NCBI GenBank assembly: GCA_037176885.1
Contig: JAWWNJ010000014.1
Coordinates: 2,232,001 to 2,296,000 of the forward strand
Reading direction: 5' to 3'
From: Favolaschia claudopus
Taxonomy: Eukaryota; Basidiomycota; Agaricomycetes; Agaricales; Mycenaceae
DNA length: 64,000 nt
Shown piece after piece: positions 1 to 10,316 of this stretch. Each line of letters starts with the position of its first letter. Positions within the stretch are counted from its first letter, which is position 1. A model generated the notes under the pieces. The model saw only the letters and a list, made by a program, of their open reading frames with translations, had not been told where the DNA came from and searched no databases. The position numbers and the translations under genes were made by a program.

Positions 1-65
1 ACATGACCGTGATGTGCCCGCAATCCGCCACACAGTTTGAGTATAAGCAATGTAGGTAGCAATGG

Positions 66-608
66 CACACAAACCTAGGAAGCCAAAACCTTTCTTTTCA
101 TGTATATATTGATTCTGCATGCTTGGTTTACATTCATTTAACAGCCCACCTCCCCTATAAGCTGAACCATCTTGCCTGGCTGAGACAAACAAGAGTCAAC
201 AAGGCTGTCCTGAAAGCGAAAAGTCCTCACTCATTGCACACAATCCTAGGAAGCCAAAACCCTTCTTTTCATGTATATATTGACTCTGCATGCTTGGCTT
301 ACATTCATTTAACAGCCCACCCTCACTATGAGCTGAACCATCTGAGACAAACAAGAGTCAACAAGGCTGTCCTGAAAGCGAAAAGTCCTCACTCATTGCA
401 CACAATCCTAGGAAGCCAAAACCCTTCTTTTCATGTATATATTGACTCTGCATGCTTGGCTTACATTCATTTAACAGCCCACCCTCACTATGAGCTGAAC
501 CATCTTGCCTGGCTGAGACAAACAAGAGTCAACAAGGCTGTCCTGAAAGCGAAAAGTCCTCGCTCATTGCACACAATCCTAGGAAGCCAAGTTGCTCTAT
601 TTCATGTA
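66..608. repeat. 171-bp tandem repeat (four units)
   Basis: Four head-to-tail units. The marker AGGAAGCC starts at 77, 248, 410 and 581, giving spacings of 171, 162 and 171; the 162 spacing comes from loss of 9 bp near 345. Both spacings are multiples of three, so an open frame runs through 123-638 with a repeated peptide, but nothing else suggests a protein and I treat it as satellite-like DNA. The fourth unit is cut by the MITE at 609-977 and its sequence resumes at 978 (TATATTGATTCTGCATGC), so the array is older than that insertion. Confidence 0.9.
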
Positions 609-977
609 CAGTTGCGGCAAAATCAATTTACTTACTAAATAAGGAAATTCTCGTCAATTCGCTCCTTTTGCTCGTTTTTTTCGAGCGGTAAGGTGATAAG
701 AATACTAAGAACTGCTAGTCTGTATTCCTGATGTAAAAAAACTGGCGTCTTTGTATTGGTTTCGCCGGGATAACCAGCAACTTTGTCTCATAAAGTGCAG
801 CCAAAAACAGTGAGAAACATGACGAATCCGGTTGTTTTTTGGGCGTAGACCGGCTCAAATCCGGAAGTACAGGCGCTTGGTGCTATTTCAACGTGCTTGT
901 GGTGGTTTTGTTGTGTGGTAGAGCGGATTTGATGAAAATTTCCTTATTTGGTAAGTAAATTGATTTTGCCGCAACTG
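609..977. mobile_element. MITE, Tc1/mariner-like, TA target duplication
   Basis: A 369-bp element starting CAGTTGCGGCAAAATC and ending GATTTTGCCGCAACTG. The terminal inverted repeats are about 56 bp (609-664 and 921-977) with a handful of mismatches. It sits in the last tandem unit: the left flank CATGTA and right flank TATATTG give the uninterrupted repeat sequence when the element and one TA are removed. TA duplications lie at 607-608 and 978-979. No coding capacity. The empty site next door makes the boundaries nearly certain; the superfamily name rests only on the TA duplication. Confidence 0.92.
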
Positions 978-1067
978 TATATATTGATTCTGCATGCTTG
1001 GCTTACATTCATTTAACAGCCCAGCCTCTTCTGCTAGTAAGTACTACTTGAAGACTTCAACTTGAAG

Positions 1068-2360
1068 TAGTGTTGCCGCGGCTCGGCTCGGCTCCGGCTA
1101 GCCGACCGAGCTGAGCTATTTTAAGCTGAGCTGAGCCAGCCGTTGCCAGGGCGGCTCCACGGGGCTCGGCTCAGGCCCAAGCCGGCTTGAGCCCGGCTCA
1201 GCCGCAGCTCGAGCACAATTTTGTTCAACCTGCGGTCTCGTTGCCCAACGGATACAAATGCTGTTTAAATACACAAGAATACACATCTACCATTCCCCAA
1301 TGTCCCTCACCTCCAGACTTCACCTCTGGGCTGTCATTTGTGGCGATTTCGTCACCATGAGAAAATGTGTTTAAAAATAAATTTAATTGGGGGAGCTTGC
1401 TCCCCCTTTTATCAGAGCCGTCACCGAAAAGCAATAAGCTGTGCTCGAGAGCGTTTTGATGTAATCAATAAATGCGTGATATATTGTGACTCCGAGTGAT
1501 GCGAGAGATTTCCGCTTGATCCAGAGACAGTCCGCTTGATCCCAGGTGATGGGTGGTGATGGGAACACAATTTTGGCAGATGCGTCGGTGCCATGTCAAT
1601 GTCTTCTTTCCCTTCTTCGACGACTATCTGCGAAGAATTTGGGCTTCCTAAAAGTTCCTTTCCTCACGACTGTTTCACAGACGTGAGAATACAACTTCTT
1701 GGTACTCCCTGGATCCTCCGAGGATTTTTTTTGTGCGTCTGTAGCTGTTCATTTCACGCGTCAAGACTCTGGCTGGAATTGCATTTAGAACGAGTTTTCA
1801 CTGGGGACGATTGAAAAGAGCTAATGTAACAGATTCAATGCGGATGCTTGAAACTGATACACAAAGGAGAGCTCAACTTACATTTACTCTAGACAGCCAA
1901 CGAATGGACCTTAGTGAATATGTATTTTTCTGAAACCGAATCCACTTGGACATAGTTTATAATTTCTTGTTCGACTTATTTTACTCCGATGTACATTGTA
2001 ATATTGATACGGATTCGCGCAAGCTCCCCCTTCTGTAGGCCGGAACTCCGGCATACAAATCATATTAAAGATTTAGCGAGTAACGTGGCTCGCAGGTGTC
2101 GACAGCGTCAACATAGCCTGTGAGTATTCTCAAAAGACTAGAAAGGGTGTTTGTATGTTATTTCTATGTTCTGCGGTCCATATACAGTGCTTAAATTGCA
2201 GCTTTGTGAAAAGCTTGCTGAGCCGTTGCTGAGCCGTGGGTGAGCCGCAAGCCACGTAAGCCAGCCGTCAAAAATAGCTCGGCTCGGCTTTTTGCGGTGA
2301 TGGCTCCAGAGCCATCAAAAGCCGAGCCGAGCTAGCCGAAGCCGAGCCGCGGCAACACTA
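1068..2360. mobile_element. Non-autonomous TIR element with GGCTC-rich ends
   Basis: Begins TAGTGTTGCCGCGGCTCGG and ends with the reverse complement CCGCGGCAACACTA. Both subterminal 130-bp regions are dense arrays of GGCTC/GAGCC and CGGCT/AGCCG motifs, as in many hAT elements. The inverted symmetry may extend a few bases further (AACTTGAA on the left, TTCAAGTT on the right), so no clear target duplication was found. The interior holds no recognisable gene, but contains a copy of the GCATCAC/hairpin repeat (about 1383-1575). Assignment to hAT is an inference from end style. Confidence 0.7.
1383..1575 (-). repeat. Hairpin/GCATCAC repeat family, copy A
   Basis: Reading the minus strand: several CATCAC and GATCAAGCGG steps at roughly 20-30 bp intervals, then GATAAAAGGGGGAGC and the near-palindrome GGGGGAGCAAGCTCCCCC (1387-1404), then AATTAAA. 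The same order is seen at 32180-32330 (plus) and 47638-47900 (minus). A second half-hairpin, GCAAGCTCCCCC, lies at 2018-2029, possibly the other end of this copy. No coding content. Element type unknown. Confidence 0.6.
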
Positions 2361-2375
2361 TTCAAGTTTCTCCCA

Positions 2376-3300
2376 ATTCGTTCAATTCACATAGATCTAT
2401 ATGGCAGACATACTGTGCAAAAAGTTTTCGTCGACATCTTGCATAGATCCGAACATTTTGGGTCAACTTTGGGCTCTGCGGCAACTTTGCCGGGATGCAA
2501 CTTTCGATGGAGCAAGTTCGAAATGCAACTTCTCACTCATCGTCAAGTTTGACAGATACGCAGCTCGTATTGTTTTGGCTGCATCTTCTGTCTTCTATGA
2601 TGCAAGTTCCGTCTTTATCAAAATTTCGGTCTCTCTGCCGCTCCGCATCATGAAGTTAAGATCAGAGAATCAAAGATTTTTGATCTCCGGACCATGCTGG
2701 TTTGATACCGTCAGTGGTCTGTAAACTGCTTGTGTAATGATATTTGTTTGAGGCTTGTAGAAAAGACTACCTATTTAGCCAGACTCTGACTGTATATTCC
2801 ATAGCACTGAAGTCACGCCGACCCATGGACATGAGAGATTTGCCTGAGAAAAGAAATCGAATTTAACAAGAAAGAAATGAACATCGTAACCCATCGTTCA
2901 ACCCATCGTTCAACGGGCGGGGTACTCAGGAGGTATCACACCGGTCAAGCTTATTTGCCTTCATTTCGAGTTCTTATAAACGATGGATGTAGTCGCATTG
3001 TACTCAAATGGCTCACGGATCACTCATCACAGACTGCCATCAACAGCACTAACTCGGGTGATCGGCAAGGCCAAGTTCAGAGAGAACTTGCCGCCAGTTG
3101 AATCAAAGGTACACTTTGATAGCATGAAGTTGTTCTCCATGGAAGTTGCACCAACAAGATATTGTAGTTGCGAAAACTCAAGTTGCATAAAAGCTGAAGT
3201 TGTAGCCAGGTGAAGTTGATCATTTTTTCGTGAAAAATCGGAACTAACCTGAAAATACTTTTTGCACAGTATATCGCCCATAGATCTACTCAACGAATAC
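2376..3300. mobile_element. TIR element with GCAACTT-rich ends
   Basis: The left end (TAGATCTATATGGCAGACAT, then ACTGTGCAAAAAGT) and the right end, read in reverse complement (TAGATCTATGGGCGATATAC, then TGTGCAAAAAGTA), are inverted copies about 37 bp long. Both subterminal regions are filled with CAACTT/AAGTTG motifs (for example GCAACTTTG at about 2490 and GAAGTTGCACC at about 3140), a hallmark of transposase-binding repeats. No conserved coding sequence was found inside; open frames at 2401-2724 and 2877-3302 look accidental. Exact termini and target duplication are uncertain. It abuts the 3' end of the MULE gene at 3352. Confidence 0.65.
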
Positions 3301-3351
3301 ATCGAATTCGATTGAATGAATCAAGACACAGCCATTCATGTAAGCTAAGCT

Positions 3352-6300
3352 TCAGTTTCCTCTGGAAGGCACCCGGCAGCTTGTCCGGTTGTGTCCAGGC
3401 TGAAGACAGTTGGAGCAATGATTCTGTCGACGAGATTGACTTTGTGTCGACGAAGGCTGGCTTCTTGGACCTCCACCTCGAGGCCTCCCCTCAGTTGCAC
3501 CTGTCAATCGAGCTGTGAGCGGCCTACCTTTACTTCGCTCCACAACGGGAGGGTCACGGATTCTCTCCCTTCTACTCTCTTCCTCAGTTTGGTATCTGGG
3601 AAACGATGATTCAATCTGACTGCCAGCAAAGTATCATGGTGCAAATTAACTCACTGTATATTGGCTAACTGTTCCCGAAGCTGATCCAATTGTTCTTGAG
3701 TTTGAACCGAGCCAAGCATCGCCCGAACGTCTGCATGCAAGGCGGTGTACGCTTCTCGTTGGCCAATCGTTCGTGTGATAGGTGGGGGAGTGACAGCCCT
3801 GTTAATGAGTTCTCGAGAAGAAACCGGATTGGAAATAAGGGTGGCAGGTAAGGAAGTGGTGTCGAACTGAATGTTTCGATGAGTGTGCTGATTGTATGTT
3901 ACCACCGGGGTGTTTCTAACATCCAGACTCGAGTTTTGATACCAGCTATAGGACGAAGAGTGAGGATAAGTACAGTGCGGTGCTATATTTGATTGAGAAG
4001 GACAGACCGTCGCCGGACTTGCGAGATATGGAAGGGAAGTCCGGGAATCTTGACCCAGGAAATAAGAAAATGGCGACAAACGACGCCGGACGTTGTTGCC
4101 CATGGTGCAGTCGCAGAAGTAACGGCCATCCGGCAGCAAAGCAATGATGTGAATAGCATCAGATTCGCTATGTGTTACCTTCAGCAGATAGGAAGGGACT
4201 GCGCCTTGTTGGCGAACCAAGCGCAGAAGGAAACGTGACCCAATGTATGCGCGATCATTGCGGAAGTCGTTGAGTTGGTTCTACAAGTCATTAGTGCGAG
4301 TCAAGGGTTACAGTAGTTGACTCACGGCTTCTTCTCCTCCTTCCCAGTCAAATCCGGCCTCCCCTACATCAGAAGCCAACGCATATTCGGACTAAATGCC
4401 GGAGTCAAGTTAGAATTGGTTCTGTATCTCAGCGGATGACTTACCCAATCGCGCACACCCTCAGGCTTCTGAAGCAATGCTGCCTCATAATACACAGACT
4501 CCTCCATCTGCCTGTGGATCTCCTGTAAAGCGAACGGCCCAGCAAATTCTCGCATTAGGTCAAGGATCGGCTTAAAGCGCATTTCGAGCCGAGTTGGGTG
4601 CTGTTTTCGTGAAGACTGAAACAGAGGAGGAGGACGCTTGAGCATACGTCGGCGAGAAATGAAAGAAAGAAAGACTCACCTCACGAACGCGGATGAGTTC
4701 GTCACGGGTCTGCTCCTCCGTGCGATCGTTGAGCGCTGAAAAGAGCTGGTATAGCGACTTCTTGGGCCCAGAGATGAGCTTGACTACGAAATTCTCCGCC
4801 TCCACTCGCCCATTCGTACGAATCCCAGCTGTGAATACAACGCTGATCCATGCCCAGGCCCAGTGGTCCCGCACTTGGTACAAGTCGTTCAGGTACGATC
4901 GAGCGGCGGGAAAGTGCTGAACAAGAATGGACCATTTGTCTTCAAAATCTTCAGGGGAAACCGCCCGATAACAGACCCAGAACTCCTGAAGGAAGTCTTG
5001 CCAATCAGCGCCAAGCACTCGCGCAAGGTTTTTGCTGACGTTGTCCTTGAGGTGAGACAGGCAATAGACATGGAAGGAAAAAAGGAGGACATGGGAGACA
5101 GCAGCGATGAGAGCAGCCGAACGATCGGAAACGAATATTTCCGGATGAACGTCGCCAGAAACCTGAAGGGCGCAGCGAAGAATCCATTCATGGGACTCGG
5201 TGTCCTCGGTTTTCTGCATAGCATACCACCCATTGCGAGACCGACGATGAAGGTCGATGACAACACCGATGGAGAGAGCGAACTGGCGATCATTGCGATT
5301 GTAGCAATTGTCGTTGATGAGAATATCGGGATGATCCCTAGTCAAACGTGCCTGTCGAGGAGACTGCCAGAAAATGGTGTTCAAGACGTTGTTGGAGTCA
5401 AGCCTCATGAAGTAGGCCCATCCAGGCTCCTTGCTATTGCGCTCAGCGAGGGACTGAACAATGGCGGAGAACTCCCCGCCCAACTCTTCAATGGCATCGT
5501 GCGCCTCCTTTCGAATTTTGTTACGGGCGTTGCCGATTTGGCGAGGCTCGAGACGGTTCCCGGGAAACTGAACGTTGAGAACCTGCCCAGTTTGTCGACG
5601 AGTCAGCGAATCTGGAAGCTGAGCGATAGCAGCTCGCTGTGCCGCAGTTGGTGGCCGCTGTGCCTGACCGCCGACTGGGATCGTCCGATCGTGATTATGA
5701 GTCGCATCGATATGAGAAATTCGCCATTTCCGGGTTGGACCCTTGACCGCCATGAAAGCCACTCGTGCCTGGCAATTCGTCCTGCCGGACTTGCCACGCC
5801 GATGGTCAGAGGGATCGATATCTTGACGATGAGTCTCGACTGCCTCCCGATATGCATTACACCGCACTACGCGTCTGTCGAACTCCTGACTGTCTTTGTT
5901 GCGATGACTCTGTGCCAGGATGAACTTGTAGCCTAGCGCCTCCTGTGCCGCGAAAACAGCGCTGATACCCGCTTCCACGGTGTTGTATATATTTCCGACT
6001 TTTATCGGGCCAAAGCTGAGTACGATCTGACGGGTTTGAGTAGGGGGAGGCGGAGGGGGAGCGGGGTTGGTCCGAGAAATGAGTGTCAGCGGGGTATCCT
6101 CGGTTTTCGCTTCAAATTTAGGGCGGCGGCGGGGAGGGGAAACGAGGTCGATTGGGGTAGGCTCAAATTTCAGAAGGGGAGGAATGTGTTTGCGCTTCAC
6201 GCTGGGTCGGAGGGGACTGAACGCGGCGAGGTTGGATGCATTGGGCGCAGCAGCAGGTGGGGTGCAAAGATCGATGACATCAGGGCTGCATAAATCCACC

Positions 6301-6647
6301 ACTTCAGTCTTCCGCGGGGGCGTTTTGGGAGGTACCGGGGAATCGAAAATAACGAAAGGTTTTGAAGAAGAGTCGGAAGCAGATGGTGCGCCTGAGATAG
6401 CTTCACCAATATCGGGGAACTCTGGGAGGCGGAAGTCCGGCCCAAGCGACATCGTCGATAATTGATTGATTGGAGGAACATGCACGGTGGCGGGGGAGTT
6501 AAATGCAAAGGGAGAGCCAAGCGAGGCGCTGTTTGACAACGATCCAGACCCCGACTCAAAGATTGGCGCAGGGAGCGGCATCGCAATGGGAAAAACAGGG
6601 GACTGACGGTTGATCGCTGCGAGCCATCCAAAGATGGGGTGATCAGA
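3352..6647 (-). CDS. MULE (Mutator-like) transposase, transposase part of a Ulp1-MULE gene; broken near its 3' end
   Basis: DDE transposase of the Mutator-like superfamily, expected to cut and paste its own element in the nucleus. The main exon (6647-4680) contains, counted from the Met at 6581: a proline-rich linker with VVDLC/VIDLC motifs (94-106), a FAR1-like zinc-binding domain (C241, C270, H295, H297), and the MULE core with candidate catalytic D424 (ILINDNC), D486 (FVSDRS) and E594 or E596 (GRVEAEN). Introns follow at 4616-4679 and about 4364-4444, and another near 4282-4325. Next comes a SWIM finger whose CDC (about 4105) is separated from its CRH by an apparent 1-bp insertion (GTCCGGCG). 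The last exon (3543-3352) carries a CCHC zinc knuckle, CSNCLQPGHNRTSC. The frame continues upstream into the Ulp1 part, so 3352-8045 is probably one gene. The SWIM frameshift suggests an inactive copy. Confidence 0.85.
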
Positions 6648-6704
6648 CTGAAAGTGAGGAGAATCAGGGTCCTTCGTTGCGGGTTTGAGTATAAGACTTG
6701 AAGC

Positions 6705-8045
6705 TTACATTTGGAACAAGCATGTCCAGGTTGAAGTCATTGTACCCCACACCAGCATGCATAGCGGCGAACCCGGGAACCTCGCCAATGGAAGAGCGGG
6801 TACAAGGCTGCACCCAGTCCACATATGTCTGCAATCGATACAATGAGTGTGAGTTTCGATGATATTTGCCTTTCGATAACGCACCGTGGATTTTGTACGA
6901 GCAATTAGATGATATAACAGAAGATCCTGTAGACAGGAATCTCGGAACGAAGCCGAGTTGCTAGCCTGCCACCATGGAATCCCGAGACCCATCTGCGTCT
7001 CGATGAAGTTGGTAGCAGCGATACCACAACTTCCCATTCCAGCGTAGATACTCTGTAGATCGATCGGGCCAGCTTTGATCGATTTCTGCTGGGGAGGCGG
7101 TGCGAAATGCATGTCGAGGATATCTTCGGCAGGGGAACGTTGAAGAGAGTCGCCGTGCTCGAAGTCAGCGATAAAGATTTTGCAAATGGCGGAATAATGG
7201 TCGGCAGTCCAGGAGATGAAACCAAGTGAATCGACCCCGCCACTGCGGATGCGTTCCCGCATAGCGATGATCTCTGCGCTGTATGGAGCATCCGCTTTGT
7301 TCATGAGAGTTCTGCCGTCGTTGAAGAAGCTGGTGGGGAGGAACAAGAAGGAGGGCTCAGCGTCCTGATGTTGGAAATGGACCGCTCGTCGAAAGTAGAG
7401 AAACTCGGCTCGAGCGTTGAGAACGTCTTCGAGGACCCAACGTTCGTCTAGCAGGGAGCCAAGAGTATACAGAGGAGTCTCCGTAACTTTGAACCCAGCC
7501 AAGGGCTCAGCGAAGCGGTTGAGCTTCAGCTCCGCAATGAGGTTGGGAGAAAGGAGGTTGCTGTCATGAACACGATCCAGAAGTCTCTTCGCAACGAGGA
7601 GGTTGTATTCGTGGTTGTTGTAATTGACGATAAGACGGAGCTAGGAGTCAGGAGTTGTGAGAACAGAGAAACAGGTTAATTTGTACTTGACTCATCGCAC
7701 CTTGGAGAAATGGTATCGCACAATTTGTTGTTTTCCAATTTGAAGGCACACAGAGCTCATGCCTTCGTCGTAGAAAGCTTTTTCTAGGATCTCGAAGATG
7801 GGACGTAGGTCATGGTAGCAGGGAATCTCCTCCCCGGCAGCAACAACAATCTCTGCAATTGCAGAGGGAACTGTACGGTCCAAATTCCACTTTGTGACGC
7901 TATCCCGAGGCAGCACATGGGGAAGGACATCGTTTTGGAATAGACCCTCGACGTCTGCCAGAGTTATTGTGTTAAAAAACTCCGCAGAGAAGCGCGTTTG
8001 GTAGTGAGGAGTCGAGTACTCTGCATAGGACATGATGGGCGACAA
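6705..8045 (-). CDS. Ulp1 (C48) SUMO-protease-like domain, N-terminal part of the same MULE gene
   Basis: Resembles the Ulp1/SENP cysteine-peptidase fold that cleaves SUMO. Exon 1 (8045-7701) starts MSPIMSYAEY. Exon 2 (7640-6885) carries the ordered triad-like motifs TADHYSAIC (H263), EHGDSL (D279) and GMGSCGIAA (C320), followed by TNFIE. Exon 3 (6828-6709) contains TYVDWVQP. Introns at 7641-7700, 6829-6884 and 6648-6708 are 60, 56 and 61 bp, each GT...AG and phase 0; the last joins exon 3 in frame with the MULE exon at 6647. Ulp1 domains are known partners of some plant MULEs. Their presence fused here is what the frames show; that the protease is active is inference, since there is no structural check. 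Confidence 0.75.
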
Positions 8046-9612
8046 GCAAGGAGGGACAGAGCACTCAGAGGCTCAGCCCTCTGTGATTTTCCGCGTGATT
8101 TGAATATTTGAAAAAGGTCTGAAGCGAAATGATGGCAAGATCATGTTGCGAGTCCGAAGCTGGTGAGTTGCACTTAGTTATCCTTGTGATACAGGTATAG
8201 AGCTTGAGCGGCCCCTTGGTATATCATGTCTCTATAACCACACTAGAGAAATAACAGACCTAGAAAACCTACCAAAGCATACAAGAAGCGCTCGAGACGA
8301 ATCGCGATGGCATGCTTGGGCAATGACGTAAGGGGTGCCAAATAGCAATATGTTATTTAGCACCCGGGGTACATCAGCAGTGCCAAATAGATTTATCCCT
8401 CAGGGCTGAGATTTGCTTCTATATGTATTTATTCACATTCACCTTCTGCCTGAGCAAGATAGATTTCAACTTCAACCAACAGACTCGAGGCTTGTGAACG
8501 GCTTGACGGCTTGATGCCAGAACTGATGGGATCTGTAGCAAATTTATGCTGTGTCGCTGAATTAGGCGGGGTGCCAAATAGTACTACCCGGGGTACTGTC
8601 AAGGTACTCCAGCACCCCGGGGTGCCAAATAGAATTTTCCTTGTTCTCGTTGTGAATAGAGGGAAAATATGTGCCTACTATACTGGTATTGGGCATTGCG
8701 AGCTTGCGGCAGCTTGAAATACCGTAATTCCTTGGAGTGGATTAGAAGCCGTCGCGTGGATTGGGAGACTCCATATTCCCGAAACTATGCGTCATAAGCC
8801 ACACTCCGCTTACGACCTTGTAGTGGCTTGGGACCCAGCCCAAGCCGCCACAAGCAAAACTAGATTTTTACGACATGGAGTGCAAGGATCATTTCGATCA
8901 GGGCCGAGATTGATCCAAGCTGTGACATTCTGTGACTGACAAACCCTCCCCTCCAGTGCGCGACGACGACGTACCGGTAAAACTATCTGAGCTTGTCCGA
9001 GGTATTTGGCATGCTGTAGGAGCTCTCCCCAAGTTTCCCGGGTTTAAACGGTGAAGAGAGAAGTCAGAACATTGGGATATGTTGCGGGATCGCTGACTTT
9101 GATGTTCCGGTAATCGTCTTTTCATACCTTCCTTGTGACAGAAGCGAGGGGGAGTCGAGTTCCGGCACACAGGCAAGAGAGAACTGGTGTAAGTACTAAA
9201 TTGACCAAGGGAAAAGCTACTACGACAAGAACTAAACTAAGTACTTATACAGGAAGATCGAGGGTGTGTGCGTGGAGTCATGGGGACGACACGGGCAGAT
9301 CTCGCCGTGAGCGGATGCGAACGCCGATCCGTCACATTCCTCCTCGCAGATTCAAAAGTTTTTTGGTAGAGTTATACATTAATACTACATAGTAGAATAC
9401 ATGCCGGAAATTTCCGGAAGCAAAAAGTAAAGAGGGGGAGCAGGAAACCGTGAATTCAGGCTCGATACTAATACCGGTATCCAGATACCGGCGGAGTTTG
9501 AATTGCCGGTCCGCCGGTCCCCGCGCTCCGGCCACTGACGGCGGCACTGGGAATAATTGCAGGGGCTTGTGCAGGCCACACCCACTGCATCAGCCGAATG
9601 CCAGACCCATAG
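8046..9612. other. Intergenic region with GGTGCCAAATAG repeats
   Basis: No gene recognised. Four copies of a GTGCCAAATAG motif lie near 8335, 8391, 8570 and 8621, three of them as GGGGTGCCAAATAG. The first forms a hairpin (GGTGCCAAATA with TATTTAGCACC, 8334-8366). CCCGGGGTAC occurs twice, near 8362 and 8587. The spacing suggests remnants of one decayed element end. A promoter for the Ulp1-MULE gene would lie just to the right of 8045 but no clear TATA was singled out. From 8700 to 9600 I see only unremarkable sequence. Confidence 0.5.
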
Positions 9613-10314
9613 CCCTCGGTAGGGCCAAAAAGCTATGGGATATGACAAATTTATGGGTTATCCCAGCCAAAAACTGGTCAAAAACCCCCAAGAATGTATG
9701 GGTTAAGGGAGATTATGGGTTATGGGAGCTACACAGCAATATATCATGCACTGAGAATGCATCAATAATGGATGGTTCCCGATTTTTGCCATATCCGGAA
9801 AAACACAATCTACCCTCAGCAAAAATGTGTCATAATAGAATAAAAGTACTTGAAAAACAATGCTAGTTCTCACTTTGATTGACTGGAATTGACCCTCATT
9901 TGAGCTCACAACGGCCGCTCGAAGTTGGTCATTTTAGCTATTTTCTCTGCATTTTCAGCTATTTTGTGTGAAAATAGCCAACTCTGAGCGGCTGTTGTGA
10001 GCTCAAATGAGGATCAATTCCATTAAATCAAAGTCGAAACTAGGAATGTTTTTCAAGTACTTTCATCCTATTATGACACTTTTTTTGCTGAGGATACATT
10101 GAGTCTTTCCAGATATGGCAATAATCAGAAACTGTCCTGTTATTGATGCATTGTCAGGGCATAATATATAGCTGAGTGTTCTAAGCAGTACAGAGGTATC
10201 ATATATTTATCTCTACATCTTATTTCGGGTCACTCGGTGAAGTATACGGCAAGATTTTGGCCAAAAAGCCACGGCAATTTCTATTCACTGTATGGGTTAT
10301 GACAGCTTCGACTG
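9613..10314. mobile_element. AACCCATA-family MITE, copy 1, split by a foldback element
   Basis: The left part (9605-9730; ACCCATAGCCCTCGG to TATGGGTTATGGGAGCTAC) and the right part (10289-10314; TATGGGTTATGACAGCTTCG, ending ACTG before TA) match the intact copy at 30380-30533. The outer left terminus is degraded and lacks the CAGTCG start. About 550 bp lie between the halves, most of it the foldback element at 9731-10178. The right side keeps the CGACTG-TA terminus. Non-coding. Confidence 0.75.
9731..10178. mobile_element. Foldback element with about 200-bp inverted arms
   Basis: Nearly the whole element is one inverted repeat centred near 9955. The left arm starts ACAGCAATATATCATGC; the right arm, reverse-complemented, starts CAGCTATATATTATGCC. 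Both arms then share ATGCATCAATAA, TTGCCATATC, CTCAGCAAAAA, GTGTCATAATA, AAAGTACTTGAAAAACA and CTCATTTGAGCTCACAAC. Only a short central spacer remains. It sits inside a MITE of the AACCCATA family. No coding capacity. Confidence 0.85.
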
Positions 10315-10316
10315 TA

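Noticed and set aside
123..638. 171-codon open frame as a repeat protein
   Set aside because: It is produced by a tandem repeat with unit length divisible by three; no signal peptide, motif or start context supports a gene.
1387..1410. Rho-independent-style terminator (GC hairpin then TTTT)
   Set aside because: The genome is clearly eukaryotic and the hairpin recurs with a longer conserved block on its other side, so it is part of a dispersed repeat.
4863..5936. 357-codon plus-strand frame
   Set aside because: It lies antisense to the MULE transposase exon, which has conserved motifs; the plus frame has none.
6067..6465. 132-codon plus-strand frame
   Set aside because: Antisense shadow of the proline-rich linker of the MULE protein.
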